From: Cryptomeria japonica
Taxonomy: Eukaryota > Streptophyta > Pinopsida > Cupressales > Cupressaceae
Length of the DNA stretch: 60,000 nucleotides
Direction of reading: 5' to 3'
NCBI RefSeq assembly: GCF_030272615.1
Contig: NC_081409.1
Coordinates: forward strand, 529,106,291-529,166,290
Part shown: positions 23,111-35,800 of the stretch, piece by piece
Layout: each line of letters begins with the position of its first letter
How positions within the stretch are numbered: the first letter of the stretch is position 1
Notes under the pieces: model-generated
Seen by the model: only the letters and a program-made list of their open reading frames with translations
What the model was told of the DNA's origin: nothing
The model's database searches: none
Program-made: the position numbers and the translations under genes

Positions 23111-23517
23111 CTCGACTTGTAACGAAGATTTTGAAAGAAAATCTCGACTCTGAGGTCATGAGTATGCCCCCTCGGGAGCGAAATCGAAAGATAGTGAGGG
23201 TTGTGTAGTGATTTTAAGAAATTATTTTGAGTGATTATAAGTTATTTGAGCACAAAGATTAATGTTGATGATTAAAATTAGAGTTAATTTGAGAATTAAA
23301 CTGAGATTTAGCGTTGATTAACAAGAAATTGAGCGCAAATTGAAGGAAATAATGAGCAGGCCATGAAAGCACTAAGTGGTCTAAGTTGTGCAGAATTGAC
23401 TAGGAGGATGATCTCAGATTTCAATTTCGATCCCGAAAATGGAATCAGGATAGTCGATTTAATTTAGGGTACAATTTTCATGTCCATCGGAGCAAGTTGA
23501 AAAATTAGGGTTTTGGC

Positions 23518-23524
23518 TATATAA
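23518..23524 (+). promoter_or_regulatory. TATA-like box for the antisense PMD gene of element G
   Basis: TATATAA in the context GGCTATATAAGGAG, on plus, about 620 bp before the first recognised PMD exon. Element F has GGCTATATACT at the corresponding place (42780-42790). This suggests the antisense gene is read from its own promoter and not from the LTR. No start site can be read directly. Confidence 0.55.
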
Positions 23525-23791
23525 GGAGTCCATGTGTCATTTTCAATTCATTTTCACCTCTCCAAGTTTGAAATTTTAAAAGCCCTCTACAAAGAAAAAT
23601 GGTCATTTCGATCCAGGAGCATCGATTTGAGCACCAAAGATGACATAATCGACCACGGAACTACGAGCCAACGATAAGTGATCAATCTTAAGCCTTTGCA
23701 TTTCATCAATTTTAAATTTTTGTTGATTTTTTTTCTTTTGAAAGGCATTAAAAACCATTCAATGTTATTTTGTCATGCGATAAGATACTGT

Positions 23792-24000
23792 TTGTTGTAC
23801 GACAAACTGTCCCTCATGTGGTTTGTCGTTTTAGCCTATATGTTTTGTCGTATGGTATCGACCCATGTCTCGTACGGGATTGTTCTTCATAGCCCATATT
23901 ATCATGCGAGAGAATACCATTTGTCGTATGAGAATGTTTTATCGTTCGGCATGTATTCCTGACTCGTACGAGTTTCTACTATATTGTGAAAGCTCGTATG
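23792..24000 (+). promoter_or_regulatory. Cluster of TCGTACGA-type motifs upstream of the antisense PMD gene
   Basis: TTGTACGACA, TTTGTCGTTT, TTGTCGTATG, TCTCGTACGGG, TTTGTCGTATG, ATCGTTCGG, ACTCGTACGAG and GCTCGTATGG follow one another within about 210 bp. All are variants of the palindrome TCGTACGA with a GTAC core. The same motif is clustered in the 5' leader of this element. GTAC is the core bound by plant SBP-box factors, but no such link is shown here. Confidence 0.55.
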
Positions 24001-24138
24001 GAAAACAATGAGTATTTTTAAGGGTTAAAACATGAAATTTTGATTTGACATTTGGTGTATTTGGATTTGCGTAATGTTTAACATGTTTTGTATCACAATT
24101 TGGATGACTTGCTGATGCTTTGTTATTTGATTTTTTTG

Positions 24139-25974
24139 CAGGTTCGATTGCCAGATATTCTGTTTTGGTGTGTCTATCCTCCAACTATGGGATTAGTTCA
24201 GAATTTGTTAGATGTAGATAGAGCACATATTGATTTGTGCGGCTTTAGTCACCTTTTAGAGATGCCTGATATCCGTGTGAATCACGAGATGCTTACTGCG
24301 CTAGTTGAGCATTTCCATTTAGAGGATAACACCTTCCATCTACCAGTTGGAGAGATGACCATTACACCAGAGGATGTGTACAGGATTTTGAGGATTCCAT
24401 TTGTTGGGGATAAGGTTGACTACGATTCTGCTCAGCGACTTGGTATCTTAGCCTTGAGATGCATATTTCACGATGAGACTCTGCTTGAGTAGGCTATCAC
24501 TTGGGATGTTATGATGGCTAGGTATAGTGAGTAGTTTTTGCTAGAATGTGTATTAGCAGGTATGATAGGTGGTTTCGTCATGCCGGACAGGGGACAACAG
24601 GGCTTCCTATGTGGCTGGCTAGGATGCTCGAGAGACTACTGACACAACCTAAGAGATTAGGGTGGGGATCTTTCTTATTAGCCCACATGTATCATGAGAT
24701 GCATGAGATCGCATATAGGGATGGGAAGAGCATGGCAACATGAGTCTTGGTTCTTTAGATATGGGCATGGGAGCACATCCCAGTTTGTAGACCGATAGTA
24801 AATGACGCCAGCAATCCACACCAGCCGATCGTATATAGATATTCTGGATATGTTACTCAGCCCCATTTGGGCACAACAGTATTGGAGACGACGGCTCGAT
24901 GATCTGATCGTTGTAGTATGGAGACCATATAGGGGTCTAGAGTTGTGGGATGACTGGAGAGATTAGCGGAGAGACATGTTCATGACTCGTCCTCTTATTG
25001 GCAGGTCAGTGTCCATCATTAAGCGGTTCATCATTTCGAGAGTTATGAGGCAGTATGGTAGACCACAGGGTATGTCACAAGAGTATACCGCCTTCGCTCG
25101 ATATGGTGACAAGGAGAGACAAGGATGGGCCCCTAGATTGTCGTATGCATTGAGCATGCAAGAGATAGTTGGGTTACTGCGATCCGTGATGGGACTATCT
25201 TGAGGATATTACAGATGCGAGGGTATTGCCCCAGTCCAGGGAGTGGTTTCAGAGACATCCCTTCCCTAGGTTTAAAGATCCTGCGGAGCATGCACCTCTC
25301 ATAGACGAGGCTGAGGATGAGGCCCATGCACAGGCTTAGGGACAAGAACAAGGATGGAGAGTGGAGGTTCCTAGGTGGGCAGGAGGTGATCCTTGTGCTA
25401 GCAGCAACAGGGTACCATTTGGGTGGAGACAAAGGCAGAGAGGGGAGGGTGGATCCCTTGGAGATGTTGGTGTGGGGGTTAGTGGTGCCAAGGCAGTGGA
25501 GGGTAGAGGCGAGGAGGAGCGAGTAGTTCCTCAGCAGGTGAGGCAGTGGAGGGATGAGCAGGGTGGAGAGGGAGGCAGAGAGGGGGGCATAGAGCCTGTG
25601 AGAGAGAAGGGGGCAGCGGATGCAACACGGTCTATGAGAGCTAAATCAGCAAGTTTGTAGTCATAGTTGATAGTGGCTCAGACACAACTTGCAGAGCGAG
25701 ACTGACAGCTGCGGAGGTCAGAGCTGAGTGCGATCATTAGCTCGCTGAGGTGAGAGCAGAGTGAGACGCTCTTCAGTGGGAGGTGTTGCATCAGACTAGC
25801 CAAGCAGCTTATTATGTTGTGGCATATAGCGTTGCAGTTCCATTAGCGCAACAGGTTGTCCCATATTCTCAATATATGGCTCGATTTGAGGGAGCTCGGG
25901 CACCTAGGCAGGACGCTGGTCAGCAGGCTCCACCTCCTCCACCACCTAGCAATGAGGGAGAGGCAGAGAGCTAG
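24139..25974 (+). pseudogene. Antisense plant mobile domain (PMD) gene of element G
   Basis: A splice-acceptor-like TTTTTTTGCAG ends at 24141, followed by an open frame with DLCGFSHLLEMPDI, NHEMLTALVEHF, then FHLPVGEMTITPEDVYRILR, the hallmark of the plant mobile domain (F.LP.GEMT.T..DV..IL). The frame breaks at 24490 (TAG), continues in another frame at 24546-24870 (LGWGSFLLAHMYHEMH, IWAWEHIPVCRPI) and returns near 24880 (RRLDDLIVVVWRPYRG, RFIISRVMRQYGRPQ). A Gly/Glu-rich and then Ala/Gln-rich tail with PPPPPP ends at 25974. PMD proteins are host-like proteins repeatedly captured by transposons. Extra antisense frames between pol and 3' LTR are known in Tat elements. This copy is not functional. 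Confidence 0.78.
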
Positions 25975-27354
25975 ATTTATATAGCTCTTAGATTTTGTTA
26001 TATACCCCATTTTTTGTAGCCTATACGATTCTTGCTCCGATGAGACATTGTATATGACAGTTGATATCATTTGTACTCTGAGACATTTATGATAATATAT
26101 ACGAGATCTTGATTTGATTTTATCGTACTTGTATTGATTGATTTATGAGATGTTTTTCTGTATGCTTTATTCTATATGTATGCATATCTCTTCAGCATGG
26201 ATGTATGCAATGGATGTAATATGGATGTTTCTTTTTGTTTCTTTTCATATGCAAATAAATGATGATGCAAATGAATGATTAGAATGAGCAACTAGTTACG
26301 CTAATGTTTATTTTTCTTTATGCAATAATATGAATGCAAATAAATATATAATGAAATGTATGGATCTATATAAGATGCTCATGTGTGCAGCTAACATCTC
26401 AATACATAAGTACTCGATCGGAGAAATGATAATGAAACAGAGACCACTTAGCGGAGAAATGATGATGCTTCAAACTCTCATTTAGAAGATAAAGAGATCA
26501 TTGTTATTATGCCGAAATCACTTTTAAATGCATAAAATTTAGAGTGAATGCAACCTAAACCTAGTCATTGGATTTGGAATTCTTCAATATTAACTATCTT
26601 GTCCGCAATGACCATTTGTTCATTCATATCCTTGGACAGATTACGCATGCATCCGGATTGCACATTAAAGAAATTCTCTCAAACAAACAAAGAAATGACT
26701 CCAACCTCCCTGTAGCATACAAATAAGCGGAGTTGAGGTATGTGTGGCGATTTCACCTTGATGTGAAGGCACTTATCACAGATACCCAACTAATTAGATG
26801 TTTTCAGATCATCACATTCACTCCTACAAACAAAAAGCAAAGAAAAGTATAATATGCCCCCAATCCTTGCTCCTCTTAGTCAAGATAGACTTCCTCAAGT
26901 TACTCAGAGAGAATAATAAGTGAAAGCCAATGTAAAAGACAACACACAAAGAAAATTTCATGCATATCTCCAACCAGTTTAGTGATTGTTTTCAGTATTC
27001 TTGTTTTGCTTGTGTACTCAGTGATAAAACTCTTCAGTAGTTAGGAGACAGGTGACTGACTCAGAGTGAATGAGCGGGTATCACTGACTGAAAGATGACT
27101 TGGGTGATACTGCTTAGGACATGTAAATTGCTTAGTTGATTACCCTAAGACTAAGACATTGATCGGTTTCAAGCCATGAGGGTTCTAAAGGAACCAGGAT
27201 GTCACGATAGTGACTAAAAGATATGTACAAGCGAAAGAAAAGATGCAGGAAAGTGAGAATGAAAATGGGAAATGCCGATGTTGTGCTGATAGATGGAGCA
27301 CGTGAGTACAAGAGGCGCATGTTTACCAGGTTTTCACCTGCTTAGCAAAGATCC
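25975..27354. other. Spacer between the PMD gene and integrase in element G
   Basis: No coding domain seen on either strand. It should contain the convergent 3' ends: the plus-strand PMD transcript and the end of the minus-strand pol frame. The part at 26090-26350 is rich in ATG/TATG repeats. Confidence 0.5.
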
Positions 27355-27485
27355 TTTCTCTTTTTTTATTTTATTTTTTTTAGGACTTTTTCTAATTTTT
27401 AGGTTTTCTTCAGTACTTTTTTCTGATTTTTAGGATTTCTTCAGGACTTTTCTGATTTTTTAGGATTTCTTCAGGAATTTTTCGC
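27355..27485 (-). repeat. Short tandem repeat just after the integrase frame of element G
   Basis: About three and a half units of roughly 30-36 bp with the core TGATTTTTAGGATTTCTTC and AGGACTTTTC (plus sense). On minus it is a purine-rich tract (GAAGAAATCC, AAAATCAG) 20 bases downstream of the integrase stop at 27504. Confidence 0.75.
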
Positions 27486-27503
27486 TGCTAGAGCAGATAA
27501 TAT

Positions 27504-28680
27504 TTAGGTGAAGAATTTCTTCAAGTGGATGGTGTTGATCGGTTCATGGAGTTGTTCTCCTTCCGATGCTGAGAGTTGATAGGCACCAGAGCCAAAGACT
27601 GCAGTAACGATGTAGGGACCCAGCCAGTTGGGTTCAAATTTCCCCTTGTTTTCTCGAAACTGTTGGTTCTTAGGATTTTCTCTTAGAACAAGGTCACCAA
27701 CCTAAAATTCTTGTTGTCGAACCTTTTTGTTATAACCTCTAGACATTCTCTTTTGATATGCTCTTAGATGATCAAACGCCACTTGCCAACGTTCATCCAG
27801 CAACTCGAGTTTCTACAATCTAGATATTCTGTAGTCTTCATCAATAACAAGACCTTGTAAAGAAACTCTTAAAGACGATATTTCCACCTCAATAGGTAAG
27901 ACTGCTTCAAACCCATATACCAAAGAAAACGGTGTAGCCCCAGTAGGTGTTCTAATACTTGTTCTATAAGCCCATAGGACAGGATTGAGTTGCAGATGCT
28001 AATCCTTTCCAGATTTATTTACTATTCTGTGTAAGATAGTCAACATATTCTTGTTAGATGCTTCAGCTTGTCCATTACCTTGAGGGTAGTATATGGATGA
28101 CCAGTGCTATTTTATTTTGAATTTTTCACAAAGTTCATCTAGATCTTTGTTCTTGAACTGTCCTCCATTGTCAGTTATAATGGATGAAGGTATACCATAC
28201 CTGTAGATGATATAATTAAGGATGAATAAAGCTACTTGTTTACTGGTTGCTTTGATGAGCGGAACCGCTTCTACCCACTTAGTGAAGTGCTCAGTGGAAG
28301 TTATAATAAACTTGTGTCCGTCAGATGATGCAGGATATATCTGGCCAATGAGATCAAACGCCCATTGTTGAAAGGGCCAATGTGTAACAAAGGGCATGAG
28401 ATCCCTTGCTAGAGCGTGTATAAGGTTCCCATGTAGCTAATACTTCTCACAGGTTTTAGCAAATTTTATAGCCTCTTTCTCCATGTCTGGCCAGTAGTAG
28501 CCAGCCCTTAGTAGTTTTCATGCTAAAGTTAGACCGTTCGAATGGGATCCACAAACACCTTCATGAACTTCTGATAATGCGCGTTGGGACTCCTTAGTTT
28601 CTAGACACCTAAGCAAAGTACTATCCAAACCTTGCCTAAATAGGTCATTAGCAATGATGACGTACCGTGAAGCATTTCAG
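27504..28680 (-). pseudogene. Element G integrase region
   Basis: On minus, an H..H..C zinc-binding-like part comes first (SEVHEGVCGSHSNG, then FAKTCEKY with the last Cys replaced by Tyr). The catalytic core follows with FDLIGQI, TDNGGQF and GQAEASNK, which supply the D, D and E expected for a DDE integrase. Then come the GPYIVTAVFGSGAY C-terminal region and the end HLKKFFT with stop at 27504. In-frame stops interrupt it, for example at 28107-28109. It would join element cDNA to the chromosome. Confidence 0.85.
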
Positions 28681-28700
28681 ATTAGGTTCCTTTTTTCATT

Positions 28701-29874
28701 TTAGGAAAGATTAGCAGGGATAACTTGGTCACACAGGTAAGAGTAAATGTGGCTATAGCGAGATGAGTCATGTCCAATAATAGAACAGACCATTTGGGAC
28801 TCAGGAGAATCATAGGCAGGATAATGTAACTCTTCCACTAGGAATTCAAAGCAAAAATTAGATTCTTGTAGTTGTGGTATAGACACCAAGGTGGCCATTG
28901 CATCCGCTGCTCTATTTGCTGATCTAGGGATCTGCTGAAATGATACAAAGGTAAAGTATTTCTTGAGATCATCCACCATTCTCTTATAAGGCATTAGTTT
29001 CTCATCTCTAGTCTAATATATATAATTGATTTGGTTGATGATGAGTTGAGATCTCCATAGATGTATAATTCAACAATCTTCTATTCGATGGCCAACTTGA
29101 TCCCATTTACCAAAGCTTCATATTCTGCAATGTTGTTTGTGCAAAGGAAGAGAATCTTGTAAGCTTTTGGGATTGAATATTTTTTAGGAGTAATAAAAAG
29201 TATTCCATCACCAGAACCATGTTGAGTGAAATACCCATCAAAGAACATCTTCCATGATCGTTGAGTAAGGTGCATGATTGATTCATCTGAAAACTCTATA
29301 TGCAAAGGTTGATTGTCTTCAAGTGGAGCATCAACAAGTTGATCTGCAATAACATGTCCTTTGATGGCTTTACGTTCTACATATTCAATATCAAATTCCA
29401 TAAGAACCATGACCCATTTAGCTAGTCTTCCTCTAAGTGTTGCTTTGCTGAGAAGATATTTGAGTAGATCAATCTTAGCCACTAGCTTAATAGAGTGTGC
29501 CAACAAATAGTGCCTTAATTTCTGTGATGCAAAGACTAATGCCATACAATCTTTTTCTATGATAGTATAGTTCATTTTATAAGACACCAATGTTCAACTG
29601 ATATAATATATGGCTCTTTCCTTTTTATTCGCATCCTGTTGTGCCAGAAGTGCCCCCAGTGATGTATCCGTAGCTAATATGTATAGAATCAATGGTTTAC
29701 CTTGAATTGGTGGCATCAATATGGGTGGATTAGAAAGATAATCTTTGATTTGTTTTAGATGTTGTTCACAATCTTCATCCCAGTTGTATTGTACTCCTTT
29801 CCTTAAACCTTTGTGAAGGGTCAAGCTTTGTATGCTAGCTGAGATATAAAGTGCCTTATTGATTGAAGACGTCC
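28701..29874 (-). pseudogene. Element G dual RNase H region
   Basis: The first RNase H (29824 downward) has YNWDEDCEQHLKQIKDYLSN and the TLVSYKMNYTIIEKDCMAL type end. The second, archaeal-type RNase H follows the connector (ADQLVDAPLEDNQ) with MFFDGYFTQHGSGDGILF and NNIAEYEALVNGIKLAIE, and ends (after a frameshift near 29080) with VSFQQIPRSANRAADAMATL. Two RNase H domains in this order mark the Tat lineage of Ty3/gypsy. One nonsense codon lies near 29591. Confidence 0.85.
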
Positions 29875-31278
29875 TTATAAACTTCTCATTTGACTGATAT
29901 TCTTGGGCAAAGGCATTTCCATTATGGCTTCGACCTTTTCAAGATCAACCTCAATTCCTTTCTTTGAAATTATGTAACCACACAATTTCCCTGATGTTAC
30001 TCCAAATGCACACTTTTTAGGATTTAGCTTGAGCTTGAATCTTTCCATTCTATCCAGTATGAGTCTGAGTTTTTGGATATGTGTGGATCTCTTCATAGTT
30101 TTTACTAAGGTGTCATCAACATAATCTTCCATGTTTTTGTGCATCATATCGTGGAAGATAGTGGTTACTGCTCTTTGGTAAGTTGCTTCTACATTCTTTA
30201 GTCCAAATGGCATGACATTCCAGCAAAAGGTTCCCCATGCACATGTGAAGGCTGTCTTTTCTTGATCTTCAGGAGCTATCTTAATCTGATTATAACCAGA
30301 GAATCCATCCATTAATGAGTACATCTCATATCCAGTAGTCATATCTACTATCATATCAATGTTGGGAAACAGAAAATCGTCTTTCAGACATGCTTTGTTG
30401 AGATCCATGAAGTCCGTGCAAACTCTAATAGATTTGTTTGCCTTTGATATAGGTACTATGTTTGATATCCATTATGCATAGTCTATAGCTCTGATAAATC
30501 CAACTTTTAGCAATTTTTCTAGCTCAGCTTTGACTAACAGTGCCACATGAGGATGCATCTTACGGAGTTTTTGCTTGACTGGTTTAACTCCTGGTGTAAT
30601 AGAGAGATGATGCATGATGAGATCAAAATCTATACCTGGCATATCGAAGTATGTCCATGCAAAGTTGACCTTCTTTTCTGAAAAGAGGTTACTGAAATCT
30701 TTTAACTCTTTTGCTGATAGTGATTGAGCTAAATGAATGATATGTGGCATCTCTTGACTTCCAATATTGACTAGTTGAGTTGGTTCAATCAATATTGAAG
30801 ATCGTCCTTGGAAGTGACTTGGCAGCATATCGAGTATCTCACCCTCAGGTGCCTCAAAGAGGTTTTCACCCTTAGGTACGTCCTTTATTTTCACTATTTT
30901 TGATCCTGACACCGCCACAATGTGGTTTTCGCCATCAAATCTCTTATTTTTCTTTTTTTGACTTTTGTGACTGAGATACTTGATGTTTGTTTCAGTCATG
31001 TTCTCACTTTGCACACTAGTGGAAGAGTTCATTGGTTCAACTGCATTAAGATAGCAGGCTAATGCGTAGTCATTGGCGAAGGTAGGTATATTCAAAGGTT
31101 GGTTGTAAAGAGTACAATCAATCAATTCAAGATGTATCAAGGATAAAGTTTGAACAGGTTCAAGGGAGTTCACGGTATTATTATCATAACTTTGAACCGA
31201 CAGGTCAAGTTCCAGAAGACTACCTTCCGTAGGTGTCGCGAGACCAGGAAGAGTTACAACACGATTATCAAAGTTCAT
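29875..31278 (-). pseudogene. Element G reverse transcriptase region
   Basis: One frame from 31278 to 29875 with a TAA at 30472. The N-terminal part contains LRKMHPHVALLVKAELEKLL; the palm has MDLNKACLKDDF, SLMDGFSGYNQIKIAPEDQ, FTCAWGTFCWNVMPFGLKN and the catalytic MEDYVDDTLVK. The thumb shows LNPKKCAFGV and GYIISKKGIEVD. All three catalytic Asp positions seem to be kept, so decay lies in the stop codon and the frameshift near 29875. It copies element RNA into DNA. Confidence 0.88.
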
Positions 31279-31328
31279 GTTAATATTTAGTGGACCTAAC
31301 CCAACTAACCTACTCCTAGCATCATCCC

Positions 31329-32560
31329 CTACTTCAAATTGGGCACATATCGTGGCATGAGAGTAACAAGGTCAACAAACAACATCTCAACATTCATGAT
31401 AGAGTAGTCATAATATGATGTTGAATAGTTGTTGTTATAAATAGAGCTTTTGTCTGAGTTATTAGAGTCATAAGATGAAGTTCCTGACTCGTCTTCAAGT
31501 GATTTAGTAAAAGTATGTATAGTATCAATTCCTACATCTTCGATACTGCAAGTTCCTTTGTGATTTGGTTCATTGATCACTTGTATTTGACACACTTGTT
31601 GACATAACCTTGATGGTTTTGTTAGTCCCTGTCATCTTTTCCATTCAGCTTCCTCTGGACTGATGACTGGTCCTGCTTCTATAGCTTCTAATTCTTTTTT
31701 CGTAGTTCCATATCTGATTTGTTCTATCTCATTAGAGGGAGATATAGTAAGTGAATAATTTTCTTGTGTCCTTTCTTCCTTCAGTTGTTGTTCATAGTCT
31801 TCTTGTCTTTTTAGTCTGATTTCTTCTATTTCCTTTTGCAATTTTAAGCGTATCAACTCGTGCGTCATCTATGATATTACTAGATTCTTCAGGAGTTTTT
31901 GTAGTAGATGTATCTATGAGATGATATGGACCCCAATTCATACTCATTTGAATCATCTACTTGTTGTCGACTAGTATATGTGACCGAAATGTTCAGTGGT
32001 GCAAACAATTCTCTGATTCTTTCTACCTCTTCTCTCATATCCTCTGGGACTTCTACTTCTTGTAATGTTATAGCTGATTTAATTGGAACTTGATTACCAT
32101 CTGCTTCCTCTCTCTAGGTTTGCAATTCTTCTTGTTCATCATCACACTCTTCTTGAGTTTGTTGAGTATTAATTTCCTGTGATGTTGAAGGTAGTACCTT
32201 TTTCCTCCACTTAGGTTGATGGTGAGAAGTATGTTTCTGATTTGATGATTTTCTTGGATCATATCCCAGTCCAGCTTTATCATTTGCAAACTTAGTTTGT
32301 AGCCTATTAGGTTCAACAATACCTTCTTGACGCTTGCCCAGAGGACCGATACCTGAATATCCCATACGTTGAAGCATCTTATAACCTGGACCACATTGTG
32401 TCGGGGAAATTTCACAATGTCGTATTTCTTTTTTTGTACTATCTTCTTTGAAAATCCATTTGAGAACATCATCCTCTTCTATTTCATCTGCAAGAGAAAT
32501 AGAGGACTGTATAAAGAGACCATCATAAATGACATTTGGAGTTGAAGTCTGTGGCTTCAT
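31329..32560 (-). pseudogene. Element G linker with G-patch motif between protease and reverse transcriptase
   Basis: On minus, the frame 32560-32114 (148 residues) has, at residues 57-102, GPGYKMLQRMGYSGIGPLG followed by a GIVEPN..LQTKF part and AGLGYDP. This is the spacing of a G-patch: G-Y, M-L..MGY.G.G.LG, G-I..P and a final GLGY. G-patch domains bind RNA or activate helicases in cellular proteins; in betaretroviruses one follows the protease. The rest, 31868-31329, is Glu/Lys-rich then Ser/Asn/Tyr-rich, with a frameshift near 31870 and a stop near 31630. Element F keeps the same motif in the same place. Confidence 0.7.
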
Positions 32561-32850
32561 AACCTCTGATGGTTTTCCCGACTATCTTGGTGACAGAGGA
32601 AGAGACATTAGTGAGAGTACAGGTTCTATTTTGTATCCATCCATGCTAGTATTTGTGATTTTTAATTTATTCTCTAGATCTTTCAGCAAAGTTTCTGAAC
32701 TTTCAGCTGTAGAGGATGCTCTATTATGAGGAACAAAAGCATCAACACTCTGCATTAATGCATTACAAGTATAGCTTGTATCAGCAGGAATATTGACTTC
32801 AACTTCGTTATAAGAAAATTTCAAGCACTGATGGTATTTAGAGGGTACTG
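32561..32850 (-). pseudogene. Element G protease frame, downstream part after the solo LTR
   Basis: On minus the frame resumes directly at the duplication CCTTC (plus 32851-32855) with VPSKYHQCLKFSYN and VNIPADTSYTCNALMQ, ending at a stop near 32582. The same phrase (IPSTYHQCLKFPFN) follows the protease in element I at 59665, which confirms that this piece and 36355-36872 were one frame before the solo LTR inserted. Confidence 0.85.
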
Positions 32851-32855
32851 CCTTC

Positions 32856-35800
32856 TGTAATGCCCCGCTAGGAACCCTAAAGGAAAACAACACAACTAGG
32901 CAACTAAAGGCTGAAATATATATATATTTTTTTAAAGATTAAGTGCATTAATCATAACCATTGCACGTTTCATAACACAACGGAAGACTAACACATGATT
33001 TCCTAAGGGTTACCAATGAAGATTAATTCGTAGATTATATTAACACCACAATTAATCCAATTTGTCCATTTAATTAGATAAATTAAATACTTAAGTTTGA
33101 AACTACACATACATCTAAATACCATAATGAATAAATGAAAGTATTCTAAGGTATCCAATTCCCATAAAACATTTAAACATAAGATCAAAGCAACTGAAAT
33201 AACATACATTCCACTGACATACTATTACAATATCCATAACTACATGGCTTCCAATGATGCCACAGATTACAAAGTTACACTATCAAGGTTACATAAAAGT
33301 CTGATACAATGACCACAAGGTCTCAACTGAACAATAATATTGAACAAGAGTTGGTACATGAACCATGAACCAAGAACACCAGCGAAGCCTTTCCTCACTT
33401 GAAGATACAATCCAGAACATCTGATGGGAAGTGGCACTACCACCCGACCCTGTGATCCCTAAATGGAACCACCCCACTGTGCTAGGAGATAGTAGAAAAC
33501 CCTCAAGCAAGCAAAGTAGACAAGTATGAAAGAAATACAAGACTCCGCAACATCCATGTGACTCAACTCACAAAACACTAGTGACTCTAAGGAGAGAGTG
33601 TCATCGCATGTCTTACGGTGGATACCATGGTACAACCTCCATAGGTCCCGACCCCCATCCTGGGTTTATCCTGGTAACCTCTCTCGAGCCTCCGGTTCCA
33701 ACTAAGTCTCATGCGGACCCTACCAATCTTTTCGTGAAGACAAGGTGGTAAGTTTTCCATTCCAGGCCTTCTCGTAACATTATGAGCCCTGTACAAGCAC
33801 TCACCTATGCACGAGGTACATTATCTTAATTAATATTTATTCTACCCACCCCCTAATCAATTATTAGGTTATCACTTTTTATCTGACTTCTGATGGGTTA
33901 TCCTATCATCCACTTCCGGCACAACCCCCGCTCGAAAGCCACTCTCTCTCATAGGACACTAACAAGAAATGTCTCTCTCTACGAGAACTCTATGGCGAAA
34001 CAGACAACCATAACCAATCCTGACAAATCACAGGTGAAGGATACATAATCACTAACCCAAGATTGACCATTTGGACAAACACACACAATGGCTCACATCA
34101 ATAAGGTTATACAACAACACCTGACCAAGGAGATATAATAACATAGGACATCATCTTTTCTTAAAACAGCCAAAAGCACAAATAACTTGCAATTAAAGAT
34201 TTTCCAGAAAATAAGAAAATACAACTATATTAATACAAAGAAATCAATTTTGGCATTTGTCCAATAAGGTTAAATCAATCACATAAAAATTAACCCCCTA
34301 ATTATATGTTCATGATTACTTTACAAATAAACCCGATTAGATTGTATCAATAATCTAAATTAAATTCCAAATTCTAAATTATATATAATAATATAATATA
34401 ATTACATAAATGAATATAATATTATATAATTATATCACATTAAAATATATAATAAAAAGATGATTTAATTTGAAATATCTTTCATTTCCAAAATAACACA
34501 ATTAAAACTACAGAAAATACTATATATATATATATTATTTAATTAATTTTTAATTTTTTTTTTTAATTATTATTATTTTTTTTAATTAATTTTTTTTAAA
34601 TTGACAACAACTTTACAAATAGTAAATTTAATTTTTTTTTTTTTTTAAACAAAATTAATTTCCAAACCAATTCATTCCCAGGGAAATTATTTATTACACA
34701 ATTTCTCCAAAATAATATAAAATAATTTCTCTTAACTTCTAATAATACAATAAATTTAATTAATGATTAAATTTATTTCTATAATAACTAATTATATCAC
34801 ATAGATACACAAATATTAAAAAGGATTGTCATAGCCAAATATCGAAACAAAAATCAAACAAGAGGGAATGGTTTCTCTAGTAAATCCCATTCCTCCCAAA
34901 TCTTGCAATTTCCATGCACAATAAAAATCTTGGCAAAATTTGTCATAATAACTTTTTCCAATTTTCTTAAAATTTAATCTACAAACACCCCAGAAATAAC
35001 TTCTTTCCATAAACTAGAAATTAACTTCAGGAATGGACTTTAGCCAAGAACAAGAAATAATCAGACAGGATTTTAAATTTGTCAAACATCTTAACACACA
35101 TCATTCAGAAAGATAAAAGAAATAAAATATTTTCTTTAAAACAAACAATCAAAAGAAGTCACCCAACTTGGTATAGCTTTCCTGGAAGAAAATTTATAGA
35201 AGAGAACCAATCCTTCAACAAGCTTCCAAATAAATTTCTTCACCTAAATTCCTGACTTGTTTCCTGTCTCTAAAATAAAGACCTATTCCCTATTTAAACT
35301 AAAATTCTAGGTTCAATAGCTTTTTCTCAAAAACCTAAATTTAGAATAAAAGTAATTTTATTTTATTTTCTAATTTTATACAAAAGATGAGCTAACATGC
35401 AATAATTAAAAATCATTATTCTTTCTTTTCTTTTCTCATGCAAATTAATTAATTTTCTAACTAAAGAATTAAAACAATGCTTTAATTCTAATTAATTCAT
35501 TAATTCATTTATTCTTTTATTTATTTATCCTTTTTATTTATTTATAATTCTAGGAAATAATAAACACAATTAATTTAATTTATTTTTCCACAAAATAATA
35601 AAAATATATTTCTAATATCATGCAGCTTGCAACTTAATTTAATAATTTCTTTTAATTAACTAAATATATAATCTCAATGCATAAACAATTCAACTATGAG
35701 ATAATACCATAAATTTAATTAATTAATTAAAACCACTAAACACACAACTGAGCAAATCAAAGCAAAGACTCATAAGAAGATCAAACGACAAAATACGAAG

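Noticed and set aside
34380-34800. A+T-rich block as a possible origin or scaffold attachment site
   Set aside because: It is inside the solo LTR and the A+T content alone is not enough; nothing else supports a function.
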